Positions 40,278 through 49,954 of a DNA stretch of 64,000 nucleotides are shown piece by piece (position 1 is the first letter of the stretch; each line of letters begins with the position of its first letter). Under the pieces are notes generated by a model, which was not told where the DNA came from, did no database searches, and saw only the letters and a program-made list of their open reading frames with translations. The stretch covers positions 62,001 through 126,000 of the forward strand of contig NZ_DIHC01000007.1 in assembly GCF_002419965.1 (NCBI RefSeq), in the 5' to 3' direction. The position numbers and the translations under genes are program-made. Source of the DNA: Pseudomonas sp. UBA5706 (GTDB lineage Bacteria > Pseudomonadota > Gammaproteobacteria > Pseudomonadales > Pseudomonadaceae).

Positions 40278-41281
40278 GTGACATCCCTCACAATCAGCCC
40301 CACGTCGTACTGAGCGTGAGCGACCTGACCGTGCGCTTCAAGGATGCCCCGGCCAACGTGGTCGACGGCGTTTCGTTCTCCATCCAGCCAGGCAAGACAC
40401 TGGCCATCGTCGGCGAATCCGGCTGCGGCAAGAGCGTGACCTCCATGGCGCTCATGGGCCTGCTACCGGACACCGCCAGGGTCCAGGCCAGCACCTCGAG
40501 CCTGCTGGATGAACCGCTGCTGGGCATGTCCGATGAACGCCTGCTCGATGTGCGCGGCAACCGCATGGCAATGATTTTTCAAGAGCCGATGACCTCGCTC
40601 AACCCGGTGTTCACCATCGGCGAGCAGATCGCCGAAAGCGTGATCCGTCATCAGGGCCTGTCCGCCAGTGCCGCACGGCAGCGCGCGCTGCAGATGCTGG
40701 AAAAGGTCCGCGTGCCCGATGCCCTGCAGCGTCTGGACGCCTACCCCCATGAACTGTCCGGCGGCATGCGCCAACGCGCAATGATCGCCATGGCGCTGGC
40801 CAACGACCCAGCATTGATCATCGCCGACGAGCCCACGACGGCGCTGGACGTGACCATCCAGGCGCAGATTCTCTCGCTGGTGGCCAGCCTGCAGGCCGAG
40901 ACCGGCACCTCGATGATCCTTATTACCCACGACCTGGGTGTGGTGGCGGAAGTCGCCGATGAGGTGATGGTGATGTATGCCGGACGTGTCGTGGAAAGCG
41001 GTTCGGTGAAGACCCTGTTCGACGACCCGCAACACCCTTACACCATCGGCCTGATGGGTTCGATGCCGTCGGTGGGGCCGCGGGAAGGCCGTCTGGCGAC
41101 GATCAATGGCCGTGTGCCGACGCCCGCGGAAATGCCCAGTGGCTGCCGCTTCGCCAGTCGCTGTCCGTTCGTCATTGCAGCCTGTCGCGAAGCCCGCCCG
41201 CCGCTGCTGGAAATCTCCGAGGGGCACTTCGCGGCGTGCATTCGTGCGCCACTGGAACAGCATCTGGGAGTCAGCGCATGA
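40274..41281 (+). CDS. Peptide ABC transporter ATP-binding protein, DppD-like
   Basis: First ATPase of a dipeptide/oligopeptide importer, 335 residues. Walker A GESGCGKS at 47-54, signature LSGGMRQRA, Walker B LIIADEPTTALD, and the C-terminal oligopeptide-transporter region (CRFASRCPF cysteines, an iron-sulfur-type motif in some members). It overlaps the regulator gene by ATGA and the next ATPase gene by ATGA, so translation is coupled along the operon. Confidence 0.92.
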   Translation: MSDIPHNQPHVVLSVSDLTVRFKDAPANVVDGVSFSIQPGKTLAIVGESGCGKSVTSMALMGLLPDTARVQASTSSLLDEPLLGMSDERLLDVRGNRMAMIFQEPMTSLNPVFTIGEQIAESVIRHQGLSASAARQRALQMLEKVRVPDALQRLDAYPHELSGGMRQRAMIAMALANDPALIIADEPTTALDVTIQAQILSLVASLQAETGTSMILITHDLGVVAEVADEVMVMYAGRVVESGSVKTLFDDPQHPYTIGLMGSMPSVGPREGRLATINGRVPTPAEMPSGCRFASRCPFVIAACREARPPLLEISEGHFAACIRAPLEQHLGVSA

Positions 41282-42399
41282 ACACGCCTGTCAGCACCAT
41301 CGTCGATGCGGACACCTTGGAAAGTCCGATTCTGCAAAGCATCGCCGTCAGCAAGCATTTCCACAGCGAAGCCGGACTTTTTCAGCGCAAGAAGCCACCG
41401 GTGCAGGCCGTCAATGAGGTCTCACTGGCGGTACGGCGCGGCGAGACACTGGCGCTGGTGGGGGAATCAGGTTCCGGTAAATCGACCCTGGGCCGCGTAC
41501 TGCTGAACCTGCTCAAACCCACCGCCGGTGATGTGATTTACGAAGGCCGCAACCTGGGCAACCTGCCCGCCGACAAGCTGCGTCAGGTTAGGCGTGATCT
41601 GCAGATCATCTTTCAGGACCCGTTCGCTTCGCTGAATCCGCGCATGAGCGTGGAGTCGATTATCGGCGAGCCGATCTGGCTGCACCGCGACGATTCGCGC
41701 AGCACACGGCAGGACAAGGTCGCCGAGCTGCTGCGCACCGTTGGTCTGGCGCCTGAGCATGGCAGCCGCTTCCCCCATGAATTTTCCGGTGGCCAGCGTC
41801 AGCGCATCGGGATCGCCCGCGCCCTGGCCTCCGAACCTCGGCTGATTCTCGGCGACGAGCCGGTCTCGGCGCTGGACGTGTCGGTGCAGGCGCAAGTGGT
41901 CAACCTGCTTGAGGACCTTAAGCATCAGTTCGGCCTGACGCTGCTGATCGTGGCCCATGGGCTGGCAGTGATACGTCACATGAGTGATCGGGTGGCGGTG
42001 ATGTACCTTGGAGAAATCGTCGAGCTGGCGCCGGTCAACGCGCTGTTCGAAACCCCGTTTCATCCTTATACACAAGCGCTGATGGCCGCGGTGCCGGTCA
42101 GCCATCCTGACCTGCGACGCCCTCGTCCGCTGCTGGGCGGCGACATGCCGAGCCCAAGCAAGCCGCCGTCAGGCTGCCGTTTTCACACCCGCTGCCCTCA
42201 CGCCAAGGTGCTATGTCGCGAACTTAAACCCGCCTTCGAGACCGTCGAGCCGGGGCGTCAGGTCGCCTGCCACTACTGGCGCGAAATCGCCAATGCCGGT
42301 GCTGGCTCACTAATCGTACCCACGCCCAGCGCCGCCTACAGCCAGCGCCTGAACCTGTTCAAAAGCCATCAAGCCCTTTCTCTGGAGAGTCAGCCATGA
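41278..42399 (+). CDS. Peptide ABC transporter ATP-binding protein, DppF-like
   Basis: Second ATPase, 373 residues. Walker A VGESGSGKST at 61-70, FSGGQRQRIGIARAL signature, GDEPVSALDVS Walker B, and a C-terminal cysteine set (CRFHTRCPHAKVLC). The ATG at 41278 overlaps the DppD stop as ATGA; the earlier in-frame start at 41236 is inside dppD-like and not needed. It carries a roughly 50-residue C-terminal tail. It pairs with the preceding subunit to form a heterodimeric motor. Confidence 0.92.
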   Translation: MNTPVSTIVDADTLESPILQSIAVSKHFHSEAGLFQRKKPPVQAVNEVSLAVRRGETLALVGESGSGKSTLGRVLLNLLKPTAGDVIYEGRNLGNLPADKLRQVRRDLQIIFQDPFASLNPRMSVESIIGEPIWLHRDDSRSTRQDKVAELLRTVGLAPEHGSRFPHEFSGGQRQRIGIARALASEPRLILGDEPVSALDVSVQAQVVNLLEDLKHQFGLTLLIVAHGLAVIRHMSDRVAVMYLGEIVELAPVNALFETPFHPYTQALMAAVPVSHPDLRRPRPLLGGDMPSPSKPPSGCRFHTRCPHAKVLCRELKPAFETVEPGRQVACHYWREIANAGAGSLIVPTPSAAYSQRLNLFKSHQALSLESQP

Positions 42400-43895
42400 A
42401 GTTCGCCCCACTGATGACAACCGCGTTGTTGCTGCTCGCTGCGAACTCGGCGTTTGCCGACACCACGCTGCGCATCGGCATTCAGGACGATCCCGACGTG
42501 TTGGACCCGCATCGCTCGCGCACCTACTCGGGACGCCTGGTGTACACCGCCCTGTGCGACAAGCTGGTGGACGTCAGCCCCGACCTGACCTACGTGCCGC
42601 AACTGGCCACGGCGTGGAACTGGAGCGAGGACGGCAAAACCCTGACCATGACCCTGCGCGAGGGCGTGACCTTCCACGACGGCGATGTCTTTGACGCCGC
42701 CGCCGTAAAGTTCAATCTTGACCGCGCCCGCACCCTGCCCGACTCGCTGCGCAAGAGCGAATTGGCGTCGGTGGAAAGCGTTGAGGTCATCGATGCCAAA
42801 ACCGTGGCGATCAAGGTCAAGCAAGCCGACGCCACGCTGATTTCGCAACTGTCGGACCGTGCCGGAATGATGCTCGCGCCCAAGGCAGCGGCCAGCGACT
42901 TCAGCGCCAAACCGGTGTGTTCAGGACCGTACAAATTTGTCCAGCGCGTGCAGCAGGACCGTATCGTTCTGGAACGCTTCGACAATTACTGGAACAAGCA
43001 GGCCTACCACTTCGACAAGGTGATTTTCCTGCCGATTCCCGACACTTCGGTGCGCCTGGCCAACCTGCGCTCGGGTGACTTGGACATCATCGAACGAGTG
43101 GCGCCCACCGACGTAAAAACCGCCAAGGCCGACAGCCACGTTCAGGTGTTCAGTACACCCGGGCTGGGCTACATGCAACTGATGTACAACGTCGGCAATG
43201 GCGACAAGGCCAACAATCCGCTGGGCAAGGACAAGCGCGTACGCAAGGCCTTCGAACTGGCGATCGACCGCGATGCGCTCAATCAGGTGGTGTTCGAAGG
43301 GCTGTATGCGCCCAGCGCGCAACCCTTCCCGAAAAACAGCCCGTATTACGACAAAGACCTGCCGGTTCCTGCCCGAGATGTCGAAGCGAGCAAGAAGCTG
43401 CTGGCTGAAGCAGGGGTGAAAACCCCTGTCAGCGTCGAGCTGAAAGTCGCCAATAACCCCATCGCGCAGCAGGTCGGCCAGATTCTCCAGGCAATGACCG
43501 AGGAAGCGGGCTTCAAGGTCAATCTGATCGCGACTGAATACGCCACGCTGCTCAACGAACAACAGGCCGGCAACTTCCAGATCAGCATGAATGCCTGGTC
43601 GGGCCGACCCGACCCGGATGGCGACATTCATCAGTTCGTGACGTGCAAGGGCGGCCAGAACGACGGCCACTTCTGCGATCCGAAACTCGACGGGTTGCTG
43701 AACAAGGCGCGTACCGTGAACGATCAAGCGCAGCGTCAGGCCCTGTACTTCGAAGCCTTGCGTGTCCTCGCCGATGACGTGCCGACCAGCTATCTGTATT
43801 TCGATCCGCGCATCATCGCCATGCGCAGCAACCTGACGGGCTTCGTGCCTAATCCCGATGGTCTGATCCGTCTGAATAACGTTGCCTTCAAATGA
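42396..43895 (+). CDS. Peptide ABC transporter substrate-binding protein
   Basis: Periplasmic solute-binding protein of the DppA/OppA (SBP_bac_5) family, 499 residues, with a signal peptide ending ANSAFA at residues 16-21. The family segments LRIGIQDDPDVLDPH, LREGVTFHDG and CSGPYKFV are present. It overlaps the preceding ATPase by 4 bases. It determines what the importer takes up; the neighbouring gamma-glutamyltransferase-like gene suggests glutathione-like or gamma-glutamyl peptides. Confidence 0.92.
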   Translation: MKFAPLMTTALLLLAANSAFADTTLRIGIQDDPDVLDPHRSRTYSGRLVYTALCDKLVDVSPDLTYVPQLATAWNWSEDGKTLTMTLREGVTFHDGDVFDAAAVKFNLDRARTLPDSLRKSELASVESVEVIDAKTVAIKVKQADATLISQLSDRAGMMLAPKAAASDFSAKPVCSGPYKFVQRVQQDRIVLERFDNYWNKQAYHFDKVIFLPIPDTSVRLANLRSGDLDIIERVAPTDVKTAKADSHVQVFSTPGLGYMQLMYNVGNGDKANNPLGKDKRVRKAFELAIDRDALNQVVFEGLYAPSAQPFPKNSPYYDKDLPVPARDVEASKKLLAEAGVKTPVSVELKVANNPIAQQVGQILQAMTEEAGFKVNLIATEYATLLNEQQAGNFQISMNAWSGRPDPDGDIHQFVTCKGGQNDGHFCDPKLDGLLNKARTVNDQAQRQALYFEALRVLADDVPTSYLYFDPRIIAMRSNLTGFVPNPDGLIRLNNVAFK

Positions 43896-43938
43896 TCACC
43901 GGCGTTGTGGTTAACCGTTGCGGCCACGAGGAATCGTC

Positions 43939-44883
43939 ATGCTGACTTTCATCCTGCGACGCCTGATCAGTGCGCTCCCGACGCTGATTCTGGTTTCGTT
44001 GTTCGTCTTCACCCTGCAGAAGCTGTTGCCGGGCGATCCGGTGCAGGCCATGGCCGGAGAGGAACGTGATCCGGCTGTCATGGAGTACCTGCGCGAGAAG
44101 TACCGGCTCAACGATCCTCTGCCGGTGCAGTACGTGCATTGGGTGGGCAATGTGCTGCAAGGCGATTTCGGCACTTCGCTGCGCACCGAGCAACCGGTGA
44201 CCACGCTGTTGGCGTCGAAGTTGCCGGTAACGATCGAACTGGCTGTGCTGGCGTTGATCATCGCCCTGGTGATCGGTATTCCCACCGGAGTGATTTCGGC
44301 GGTGCGCAAGGGCACGGCGACCGATTACGCGGCCAACGTATTCGCGCTGTCGGGCATCTCCATTCCGCACTTCTGGCTGGGCATTCTGCTGATCATGATC
44401 TTCGCCGTGAAACTGCAGTGGCTGCCCGCCTCCGGCTTCGTGCCGCTGGGCGAAGACGTCGGGCAGAACCTCAAGACCCTGATCCTCCCGGCTTTCGTGC
44501 TGGGCGCAGGGCTGTCCGGGGTGCTGATGCGCCACACGCGCAGCGCCATGCTCGAAGTGCTAAGGGCCGACTACGTGAGGACGGCACGGGCCAAGGGGTT
44601 GTTCCCGCGTACGGTGATTCTCAAGCACGCGCTGCGTAACGCACTGATGCCCATCGTCACCCTGACCACCCTGCTGTTCGGTGAGTTGCTCGGCGGTGCG
44701 GTGCTCACCGAGCAAGTGTTCAGCATTCCCGGTTTCGGCAAGATGATCGTCGACGCGGTGTTCAACCGCGATTACGCCGTGGTGCAAGGGGTGGTGCTGT
44801 GCGTGGCCATTGGTTTCCTGTTGCTGAACCTGCTGGCCGACGTGCTGTATCGCCTGATTAACCCGCGCCTGAGGACTGCCTGA
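43939..44883 (+). CDS. Peptide ABC transporter permease, DppB-like
   Basis: Inner-membrane permease of 314 residues with six predicted segments, the family N terminus MLTFILRRLISALPTLILVS and the EAA loop (RADYVRTARAKGLFPRTVI) that docks on the ATPase. The ATG at 43939 has GAGG at 8 bases. Its stop and the next start share bases (TGATG). Confidence 0.92.
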   Translation: MLTFILRRLISALPTLILVSLFVFTLQKLLPGDPVQAMAGEERDPAVMEYLREKYRLNDPLPVQYVHWVGNVLQGDFGTSLRTEQPVTTLLASKLPVTIELAVLALIIALVIGIPTGVISAVRKGTATDYAANVFALSGISIPHFWLGILLIMIFAVKLQWLPASGFVPLGEDVGQNLKTLILPAFVLGAGLSGVLMRHTRSAMLEVLRADYVRTARAKGLFPRTVILKHALRNALMPIVTLTTLLFGELLGGAVLTEQVFSIPGFGKMIVDAVFNRDYAVVQGVVLCVAIGFLLLNLLADVLYRLINPRLRTA

Positions 44884-45767
44884 TGAGCTCGATTGCCGTC
44901 AATCCTGCGTTACCCGTCAAGGACTCATTGAAACCACGTATGCGCTCGCCGTTCGTGAGGAAATTCCTCGCCAACAAGGGCGCGGTGGTCGGTGCAGTGG
45001 TGCTGGTCGCGTTCATTCTCGCCGCGCTGCTGGCGCCGTGGATTGCGCCTCACGACCCGCTCAAGGCCAATTTCCTCGCGGTGCGCAAAGCCCCGTCGAT
45101 GATGTACTGGCTGGGCACCGACGAACTGGGTCGCGACCTGTTTTCCCGCCTGCTCTGGGGCGCGCGCAGCTCGTTGCTGGCCGGTGGCGTGTCCGTTGCC
45201 ATCGCGATGGTCATCGGCGTACCGCTGGGCCTGTTGGCCGGCTATTTCGGCGGCAAGCTGGACGCTGTGATCTCGCGCATCATGGAGGCGCTGCTGTCGT
45301 GCCCGTTTCTTGTGTTGGCCATCGCGCTCGGGGCGTTTCTCGGCCCGAGCCTGACCAACGCGATGATCGCCATCGGCCTGTCGGCGATGCCCATATTCTC
45401 CCGGCTGACCCGCGGTCAGGTGCTGGCGATCCGCCACGAGGATTACCTGGAAGGCGCCCGGGCCATCGGCCTGCCGGACCGCTGGATTATCCTGCGTTAC
45501 GTCTTGCCCAACGTATTATCGCCACTGGTGGTCCAAGCCACGCTGACCATTGCCTCGGCGATTCTGGCCGAAGCCAGCCTCTCGTTCCTGGGCCTGGGCC
45601 AACAGCCGCCCTCGCCGTCCTGGGGCTCGATGCTCAACACTGCGAAAAACTTCATGGAGCAGGCGCCCTGGATGTCCATCGCGCCGGGCGTGGCGATCTA
45701 CATCACGGTGCTGTGCTTCAACCTGCTGGGCGATGGGCTGCGTGATGCCCTCGATCCAAAAAGCTGA
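44883..45767 (+). CDS. Peptide ABC transporter permease, DppC-like
   Basis: Second permease, 294 residues, six predicted segments. N-terminal OppC-type region with FLANKGAVVGAVVL, the extracytoplasmic WLGTDELGRDLFSR motif and an EAA loop (HEDYLEGARAIGLPDRWII). It overlaps the DppB-like stop by one base. With the other four genes it forms a complete importer. Confidence 0.92.
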   Translation: MSSIAVNPALPVKDSLKPRMRSPFVRKFLANKGAVVGAVVLVAFILAALLAPWIAPHDPLKANFLAVRKAPSMMYWLGTDELGRDLFSRLLWGARSSLLAGGVSVAIAMVIGVPLGLLAGYFGGKLDAVISRIMEALLSCPFLVLAIALGAFLGPSLTNAMIAIGLSAMPIFSRLTRGQVLAIRHEDYLEGARAIGLPDRWIILRYVLPNVLSPLVVQATLTIASAILAEASLSFLGLGQQPPSPSWGSMLNTAKNFMEQAPWMSIAPGVAIYITVLCFNLLGDGLRDALDPKS

Positions 45768-45837
45768 CGCCGATACTGACTGAAAAAACCGATCTGCTTC
45801 TTTTTTAAAATTGATCAACTGCCCAAGAGATAACCTC

Positions 45838-47433
45838 ATGTTCGATGATCTGGATTACAGCCAACCTTACGCCTCCGCCCGCTCGCCGGTGATGGGCAAC
45901 AACATGGTCGCCTGCTCGCAACCGCTGGCCGCTCAGGCCGGGCTTGACATGCTGCGCCGTGGCGGCAATGCCGTGGATGCCGCGATCGCTGCGGCCATGG
46001 TGCTGACCGTGGTTGAGCCGACGGGCTGTGGCATCGGCAGCGATGCCTTCGCCATTGTCTGGGACGGCAAACAGCTGCAAGGCCTGAATGCCTCGGGGCG
46101 CTCGCCGCAAGCCTGGACCCCGGAGCATTTCGCCGGGCAGACCGAAATGCCCCAGCGCGGCTGGGGTGCGGTGACCGTTCCCGGCGCTGTGTCGGCCTGG
46201 GTCGCACTGTCCGAGCGCTACGGCAAACTGCCGTTCGCCACCCTCGCCGAGCCCGCCATCGGCTACGCTCGTGATGGCTATCAGGTCACGCCGATCATCG
46301 CCGAGCTGTGGCGTCGTGGTGCAGCATTGCTGAAGGATCAACCGGGCTTTGCCGAGTGCTTCCTGCAGGGCGGCAAGGCGCCGAAAGCCGGGGAGAAGGT
46401 CAAGCTTGCAGATCATGCCAAGACCCTGGAGCTGATCGCCGAGACCAAGGGTGAGTCGTTTTATCGTGGCGAGCTGGCCCAGCAGATCATTGCCCATGCC
46501 CATATCAATGGCAGCGTCATGAGCCTGGACGACCTGGCAAATCACAGCGTCGACTGGATCGACACCCTGTCCGTGCCCTACGCCGGGGCCGTGGTTCACG
46601 AGCTGCCGCCCAATGGCCAGGGCATTGCCACGCTGGCTGGCCTGACCATGCTTGAAGCACTGGGCGTAGGCGAGCATCCGGTGGACAGCGTCGAGACCGT
46701 ACACCCGGTGCTGGAAGCCATGAAACTGGCGCTGGCCGACCTCAACCAGCACGTCGCCGATAACGAGCACATGCGCGTGGCTTCCGAGCATCTGCTGGAC
46801 CCGACCTACCTCAAGGAACGCGCCGCCCTGGTCACCGAACAGGCCGCCGATCCGCTGCACGGCTCGCCCAAGGCAGGCGGCACGGTGTACCTCTCGGCCG
46901 CCGACGAGAGCGGCATGATGGTCTCGTTCATCCAGTCCAACTATATGGGCTTCGGCTCCGGGGTGGTGGTGCCGGGCACTGGCATCAGCCTGCAAAACCG
47001 CGGCGCAGGCTTCAGCCTCGACCCTGAACACGTCAATACCGTCGCACCGGGCAAGCGCCCTTTCCACACCATCATTCCGGGCTTCGTGATGAACGCCGAC
47101 GGCACGCCCTTGATGTCATTCGGCTTGATGGGCGGCCCGATGCAGGCTCAGGGTCATCTGCAAATGATGATGCGCATCCTGCGCTACAAACAGAACCCTC
47201 AAGCTGCCGCCGACGCTCCGCGCTGGCGCCTGGAAGCGGGTCTGAAAGTTGCGGTGGAGCGCTCGTTCGATCGTCTGGTGATCGAAGAACTGCGCGCCAA
47301 AGGGCACGAAGTGGAGATCGAGGACCCCAGCGGCGTGTTCGCTTTCGGCGGCGCGCAGATCATCCAGCGTACGGCTGACGGTTACGTAGGCGGAACCGAC
47401 CCGCGCAAGGACGGGATCGTCGCGGCTTATTGA
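45838..47433 (+). CDS. Gamma-glutamyltransferase-family Ntn hydrolase
   Basis: Self-processing N-terminal-nucleophile enzyme of 531 residues. The small subunit would begin at Thr349 in GGTVYLSAADESG, the autocleavage position of the family, and GGNAVDAAIAAAMVLTVVEP near the N terminus is the family signature. No signal peptide is visible, so it should act in the cytoplasm, unlike the periplasmic Ggt of E. coli; this suits cleavage of peptides after import by the preceding ABC system. Acylase-type relatives exist, so gamma-glutamyl specificity is probable rather than certain. AAGAGA precedes the ATG at 45838. Confidence 0.87.
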   Translation: MFDDLDYSQPYASARSPVMGNNMVACSQPLAAQAGLDMLRRGGNAVDAAIAAAMVLTVVEPTGCGIGSDAFAIVWDGKQLQGLNASGRSPQAWTPEHFAGQTEMPQRGWGAVTVPGAVSAWVALSERYGKLPFATLAEPAIGYARDGYQVTPIIAELWRRGAALLKDQPGFAECFLQGGKAPKAGEKVKLADHAKTLELIAETKGESFYRGELAQQIIAHAHINGSVMSLDDLANHSVDWIDTLSVPYAGAVVHELPPNGQGIATLAGLTMLEALGVGEHPVDSVETVHPVLEAMKLALADLNQHVADNEHMRVASEHLLDPTYLKERAALVTEQAADPLHGSPKAGGTVYLSAADESGMMVSFIQSNYMGFGSGVVVPGTGISLQNRGAGFSLDPEHVNTVAPGKRPFHTIIPGFVMNADGTPLMSFGLMGGPMQAQGHLQMMMRILRYKQNPQAAADAPRWRLEAGLKVAVERSFDRLVIEELRAKGHEVEIEDPSGVFAFGGAQIIQRTADGYVGGTDPRKDGIVAAY

Positions 47434-47564
47434 TCAAAGCGCCCGACGGGTTGCCGCGAGCATGGGAAACCTTCCCGTGCTAGCGCCGGGTGAAGTGAAG
47501 TTCGGCTTGCTGCCGGTGGCGTCCTGAAGTCGCTGCCGCTGGCAACCCGGACATAGCCCATCGT
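47434..47564. repeat. Degenerate REP-like repeat
   Basis: TTCGGCTTGCTGCCGGTGGCG (47502 onwards) and CGCTGCCGCTGGCAACCCGG form a loosely paired element between the GGT-like gene and the DUF202 pair. Confidence 0.4.
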
Positions 47565-47903
47565 TCACCTCGACAACACCGCATAAATCCCCACCCCACT
47601 GAGCACCATCACCGTGCCGCCCAATACCACGACCTCACGAAATGGCGCGGGAATGCGCTCCTGTTTCAGGCCCTTGGTGCTTTTTCGATAACGCGCATTG
47701 AGGGCGAGCTGGATGAGCAGCCCCGCGATCAGTGACAGACTGACCGGCAGCAGCGCGATGAGACCGTAGTGGGGGATCCAGCGCAGGAAAATCGTGCACA
47801 CCACCAGCAGTGTCATCAACGTGCGCCGCCAGGCCAGCAGGGTGCGCTCCGGTTGCAGTCCTGGATCGTCATGCGCCAGGGCGCGGATTACGCGATGGCT
47901 CAT
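47565..47903 (-). CDS. DUF202 small membrane protein (second of pair)
   Basis: 112-residue protein with three hydrophobic segments. The DUF202 signature LQPERTLLAWRRTLMTLLVV lies near residues 14-33. The ATG at 47903 overlaps the stop of the preceding DUF202 gene as ATGA, so the two are coupled and may form a complex. The family (YidG/YidH in E. coli) has no established function. Confidence 0.85.
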   Translation of the reverse strand: MSHRVIRALAHDDPGLQPERTLLAWRRTLMTLLVVCTIFLRWIPHYGLIALLPVSLSLIAGLLIQLALNARYRKSTKGLKQERIPAPFREVVVLGGTVMVLSGVGIYAVLSR

Positions 47904-48319
47904 GCCGCGCCGTAAATAAGAAAGACGATCAAACCCGCTGCCACCAGCGCTCCACCCAGCGACAGGATCGGCACCAGCACTGGCAAGGGCAGCGGCTTGC
48001 GCAGACGCATCGCTCGCTCGACCTTCAGCCAGCGCAGGCAGGCACTGGCGCTGACCAGCATCGCCAATATCAGCAGCGACAACGCCACGGCACGCCGTAA
48101 GCCAGGGCTGAAGACATCGCCCGTGAACGCTTCGACGGCGATGCCGCCGGCCAGAAACGCCAACGCCGTGCGAATCCATGCCAGAAAGGTTCGCTCGTTG
48201 GCCAGGGTAAATCGCGGGTCAGGTTCGCAGCCGCCGCCCAGCAGGGATGTGGACAGGCGATCGCGCTCAAAGGAGGTAATGGCCGCAGGGCTGACGTTGC
48301 CGGGTTCCGAAGAATTCAT
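47900..48319 (-). CDS. DUF202 membrane protein, YidH-like (first of pair)
   Basis: 139-residue protein with a hydrophilic N terminus of ~35 residues and then the DUF202 core FTLANERTFLAWIRTALAFLAGG, with three hydrophobic segments in all. It resembles YidH; its partner resembles YidG, and the pair keeps the E. coli order. Function unknown. Confidence 0.87.
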   Translation of the reverse strand: MNSSEPGNVSPAAITSFERDRLSTSLLGGGCEPDPRFTLANERTFLAWIRTALAFLAGGIAVEAFTGDVFSPGLRRAVALSLLILAMLVSASACLRWLKVERAMRLRKPLPLPVLVPILSLGGALVAAGLIVFLIYGAA

Positions 48320-48509
48320 GTCGCACCGTGGTCGGGTAGATAACCGTGATCATACCGGTCATAGCCCCGGAAGGCCCGCGTTGGCAGCGACATTGGTATG
48401 TCCGTGGGCGCAGCGGATCGGCCCCCGCCCATGATTGGCGACGAGGCTTGCCGACGGTTTCGACGTTAAGCACGCCCGCGCCGCCAAGCCGTACCGATGA
48501 AGAAACAGA

Positions 48510-49823
48510 TCAGTGACGGTTAGCCAGCTCCACCCAGACCGCCCCGTTTGGATACTGATACCGGTCCAGCGTTTGGGCCGTCATCTCGATACTGTAGCCC
48601 GGCCGTTTGGGCGGCATGTAGCGTCCACGGCGGATCACCACCGGGTCGAGAAAATGCTCATGCAAATGGTCGACGTATTCCAGCACACGGTTTTCCAGCG
48701 AACCGGACACCGCAATGTAGTCGAACAGCGAGATGTTCTGCACGTATTCGCACAGGCCCACCCCGCCGCCGTGGGGGCAGACCGGCACGTTGAATTTGGC
48801 CGCCATCAGCAACACGATCAGTACCTCGTTCAAGCCCCCCAGGCGCGCGGCGTCGATCTGGCAGAAGTCCAGTGCTCCGGCCTGGAACATCTGCTTGAAC
48901 ATCACCCGGTTGTGGCAGTGCTCGCCGGCTGCGACCCCGATTGGCGCGATGCGCTGGCGAATGGTGGCGTGGCCAAGAATGTCATCCGGGTGGGTCGGCT
49001 CCTCGATCCACCAAGGCTCGAATGCCGCCAGCCTGCGCATGTTGCTGATCGACTCATCCACACTCCAGACCTGATTGGCGTCCATCATCAATGTGCGTTC
49101 CCAACCCAGCTCATCGCGCAGGATTGCCGCGCGGTGCAGGTCCTCTTCGATGTCCGAACCGATCTTCTGCTTGATATGGGTCCAGCCATCAGCGATGGCT
49201 TGGCGGGCCAGGCGGCGCATTTTTTCTTCCGAATAGCCCAGCCAGCCCGGTGCCGTGGTGTAGCCCGGATACCCTTCGGCGAGCATGTGTGCTTCGCGCC
49301 TGGCTTTGCCCGGCTCCTGCCGACGCAACAGGGCAATGGCTTCTTGCGGGGTGATGGCGTCGGTGACGTAACTGAAATCCAGGCATTTCACCAGTTGCTC
49401 TGGGGTCATGTCGGCCAACAGCTTCCAGACCGGCTTGCCCTGGACTTTGGCCCACAGGTCCCAGACGGCGTTGACCAGGGCGGCGGTCGCCAGATGAATC
49501 ACGCCCTTTTCCGGCCCCAGCCAGCGCAGTTGGCTGTCGCCAGCAGTAACGTCGTGCCAGAAAGCGCCCATGTCGGCAGTGATCGCTTCCAGGCTCAAGC
49601 CCACCACCCGGGGCGCCAGCGACTGGATGGCGGCCACGCATATCTCGTTGCCCCGTCCGATGGTGAACGTCAGGCCGTGACCTTCGAGGCCGTCAGGGGA
49701 ATCGGTGTGCAGCACGACGTAAGCGGCCGAGTAGTCCGGCGCGCTGTTCATTGCATCGGAGCCGTCGAGGGACAGCGAGGTGGGGAAGCGGATGTCGCGG
49801 ATGGACACGGAGGTGATCTGCAT
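48510..49823 (-). CDS. fucD: L-fuconate dehydratase (enolase superfamily)
   Basis: Dehydrates L-fuconate to 2-keto-3-deoxy-L-fuconate. 437 residues. Every catalytic residue known for the Xanthomonas enzyme is at the same number: Lys218 and Lys220 (HIKQKIG), Asp248, Glu274 and Glu301 as Mg ligands, Asp324, and His351. Known relatives also accept L-galactonate, D-arabinonate and other acid sugars. It is divergent from the LysR gene with 131 bases between. No aldolase or 2-keto-3-deoxyfuconate dehydrogenase is in the window, so the downstream steps must be encoded elsewhere. Confidence 0.93.
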   Translation of the reverse strand: MQITSVSIRDIRFPTSLSLDGSDAMNSAPDYSAAYVVLHTDSPDGLEGHGLTFTIGRGNEICVAAIQSLAPRVVGLSLEAITADMGAFWHDVTAGDSQLRWLGPEKGVIHLATAALVNAVWDLWAKVQGKPVWKLLADMTPEQLVKCLDFSYVTDAITPQEAIALLRRQEPGKARREAHMLAEGYPGYTTAPGWLGYSEEKMRRLARQAIADGWTHIKQKIGSDIEEDLHRAAILRDELGWERTLMMDANQVWSVDESISNMRRLAAFEPWWIEEPTHPDDILGHATIRQRIAPIGVAAGEHCHNRVMFKQMFQAGALDFCQIDAARLGGLNEVLIVLLMAAKFNVPVCPHGGGVGLCEYVQNISLFDYIAVSGSLENRVLEYVDHLHEHFLDPVVIRRGRYMPPKRPGYSIEMTAQTLDRYQYPNGAVWVELANRH

Positions 49824-49919
49824 GGCGCACTCTTGTCATTTTTAAACAGTGGGATTGGCTGTGCTGCTACAGCCAATGGCTCAGGGATCGACTGTAGGAC
49901 GGTCAGCGATACAGGCATA

Positions 49920-49954
49920 ATCGAAAGATCCTAACGACCAATATTAAATTCGAT
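49920..49954. promoter_or_regulatory. Candidate LysR site in the fucD/LysR gap
   Basis: ATCGAA (49920-49925) and TTCGAT (49949-49954) are inverted and end at the LysR start codon. Possible autoregulatory site; the arms are short. Confidence 0.3.

Noticed and set aside
48513..49934. 473-codon open frame antisense to fucD
   Set aside because: The fucD strand carries every catalytic residue of its family; the antisense product has none.
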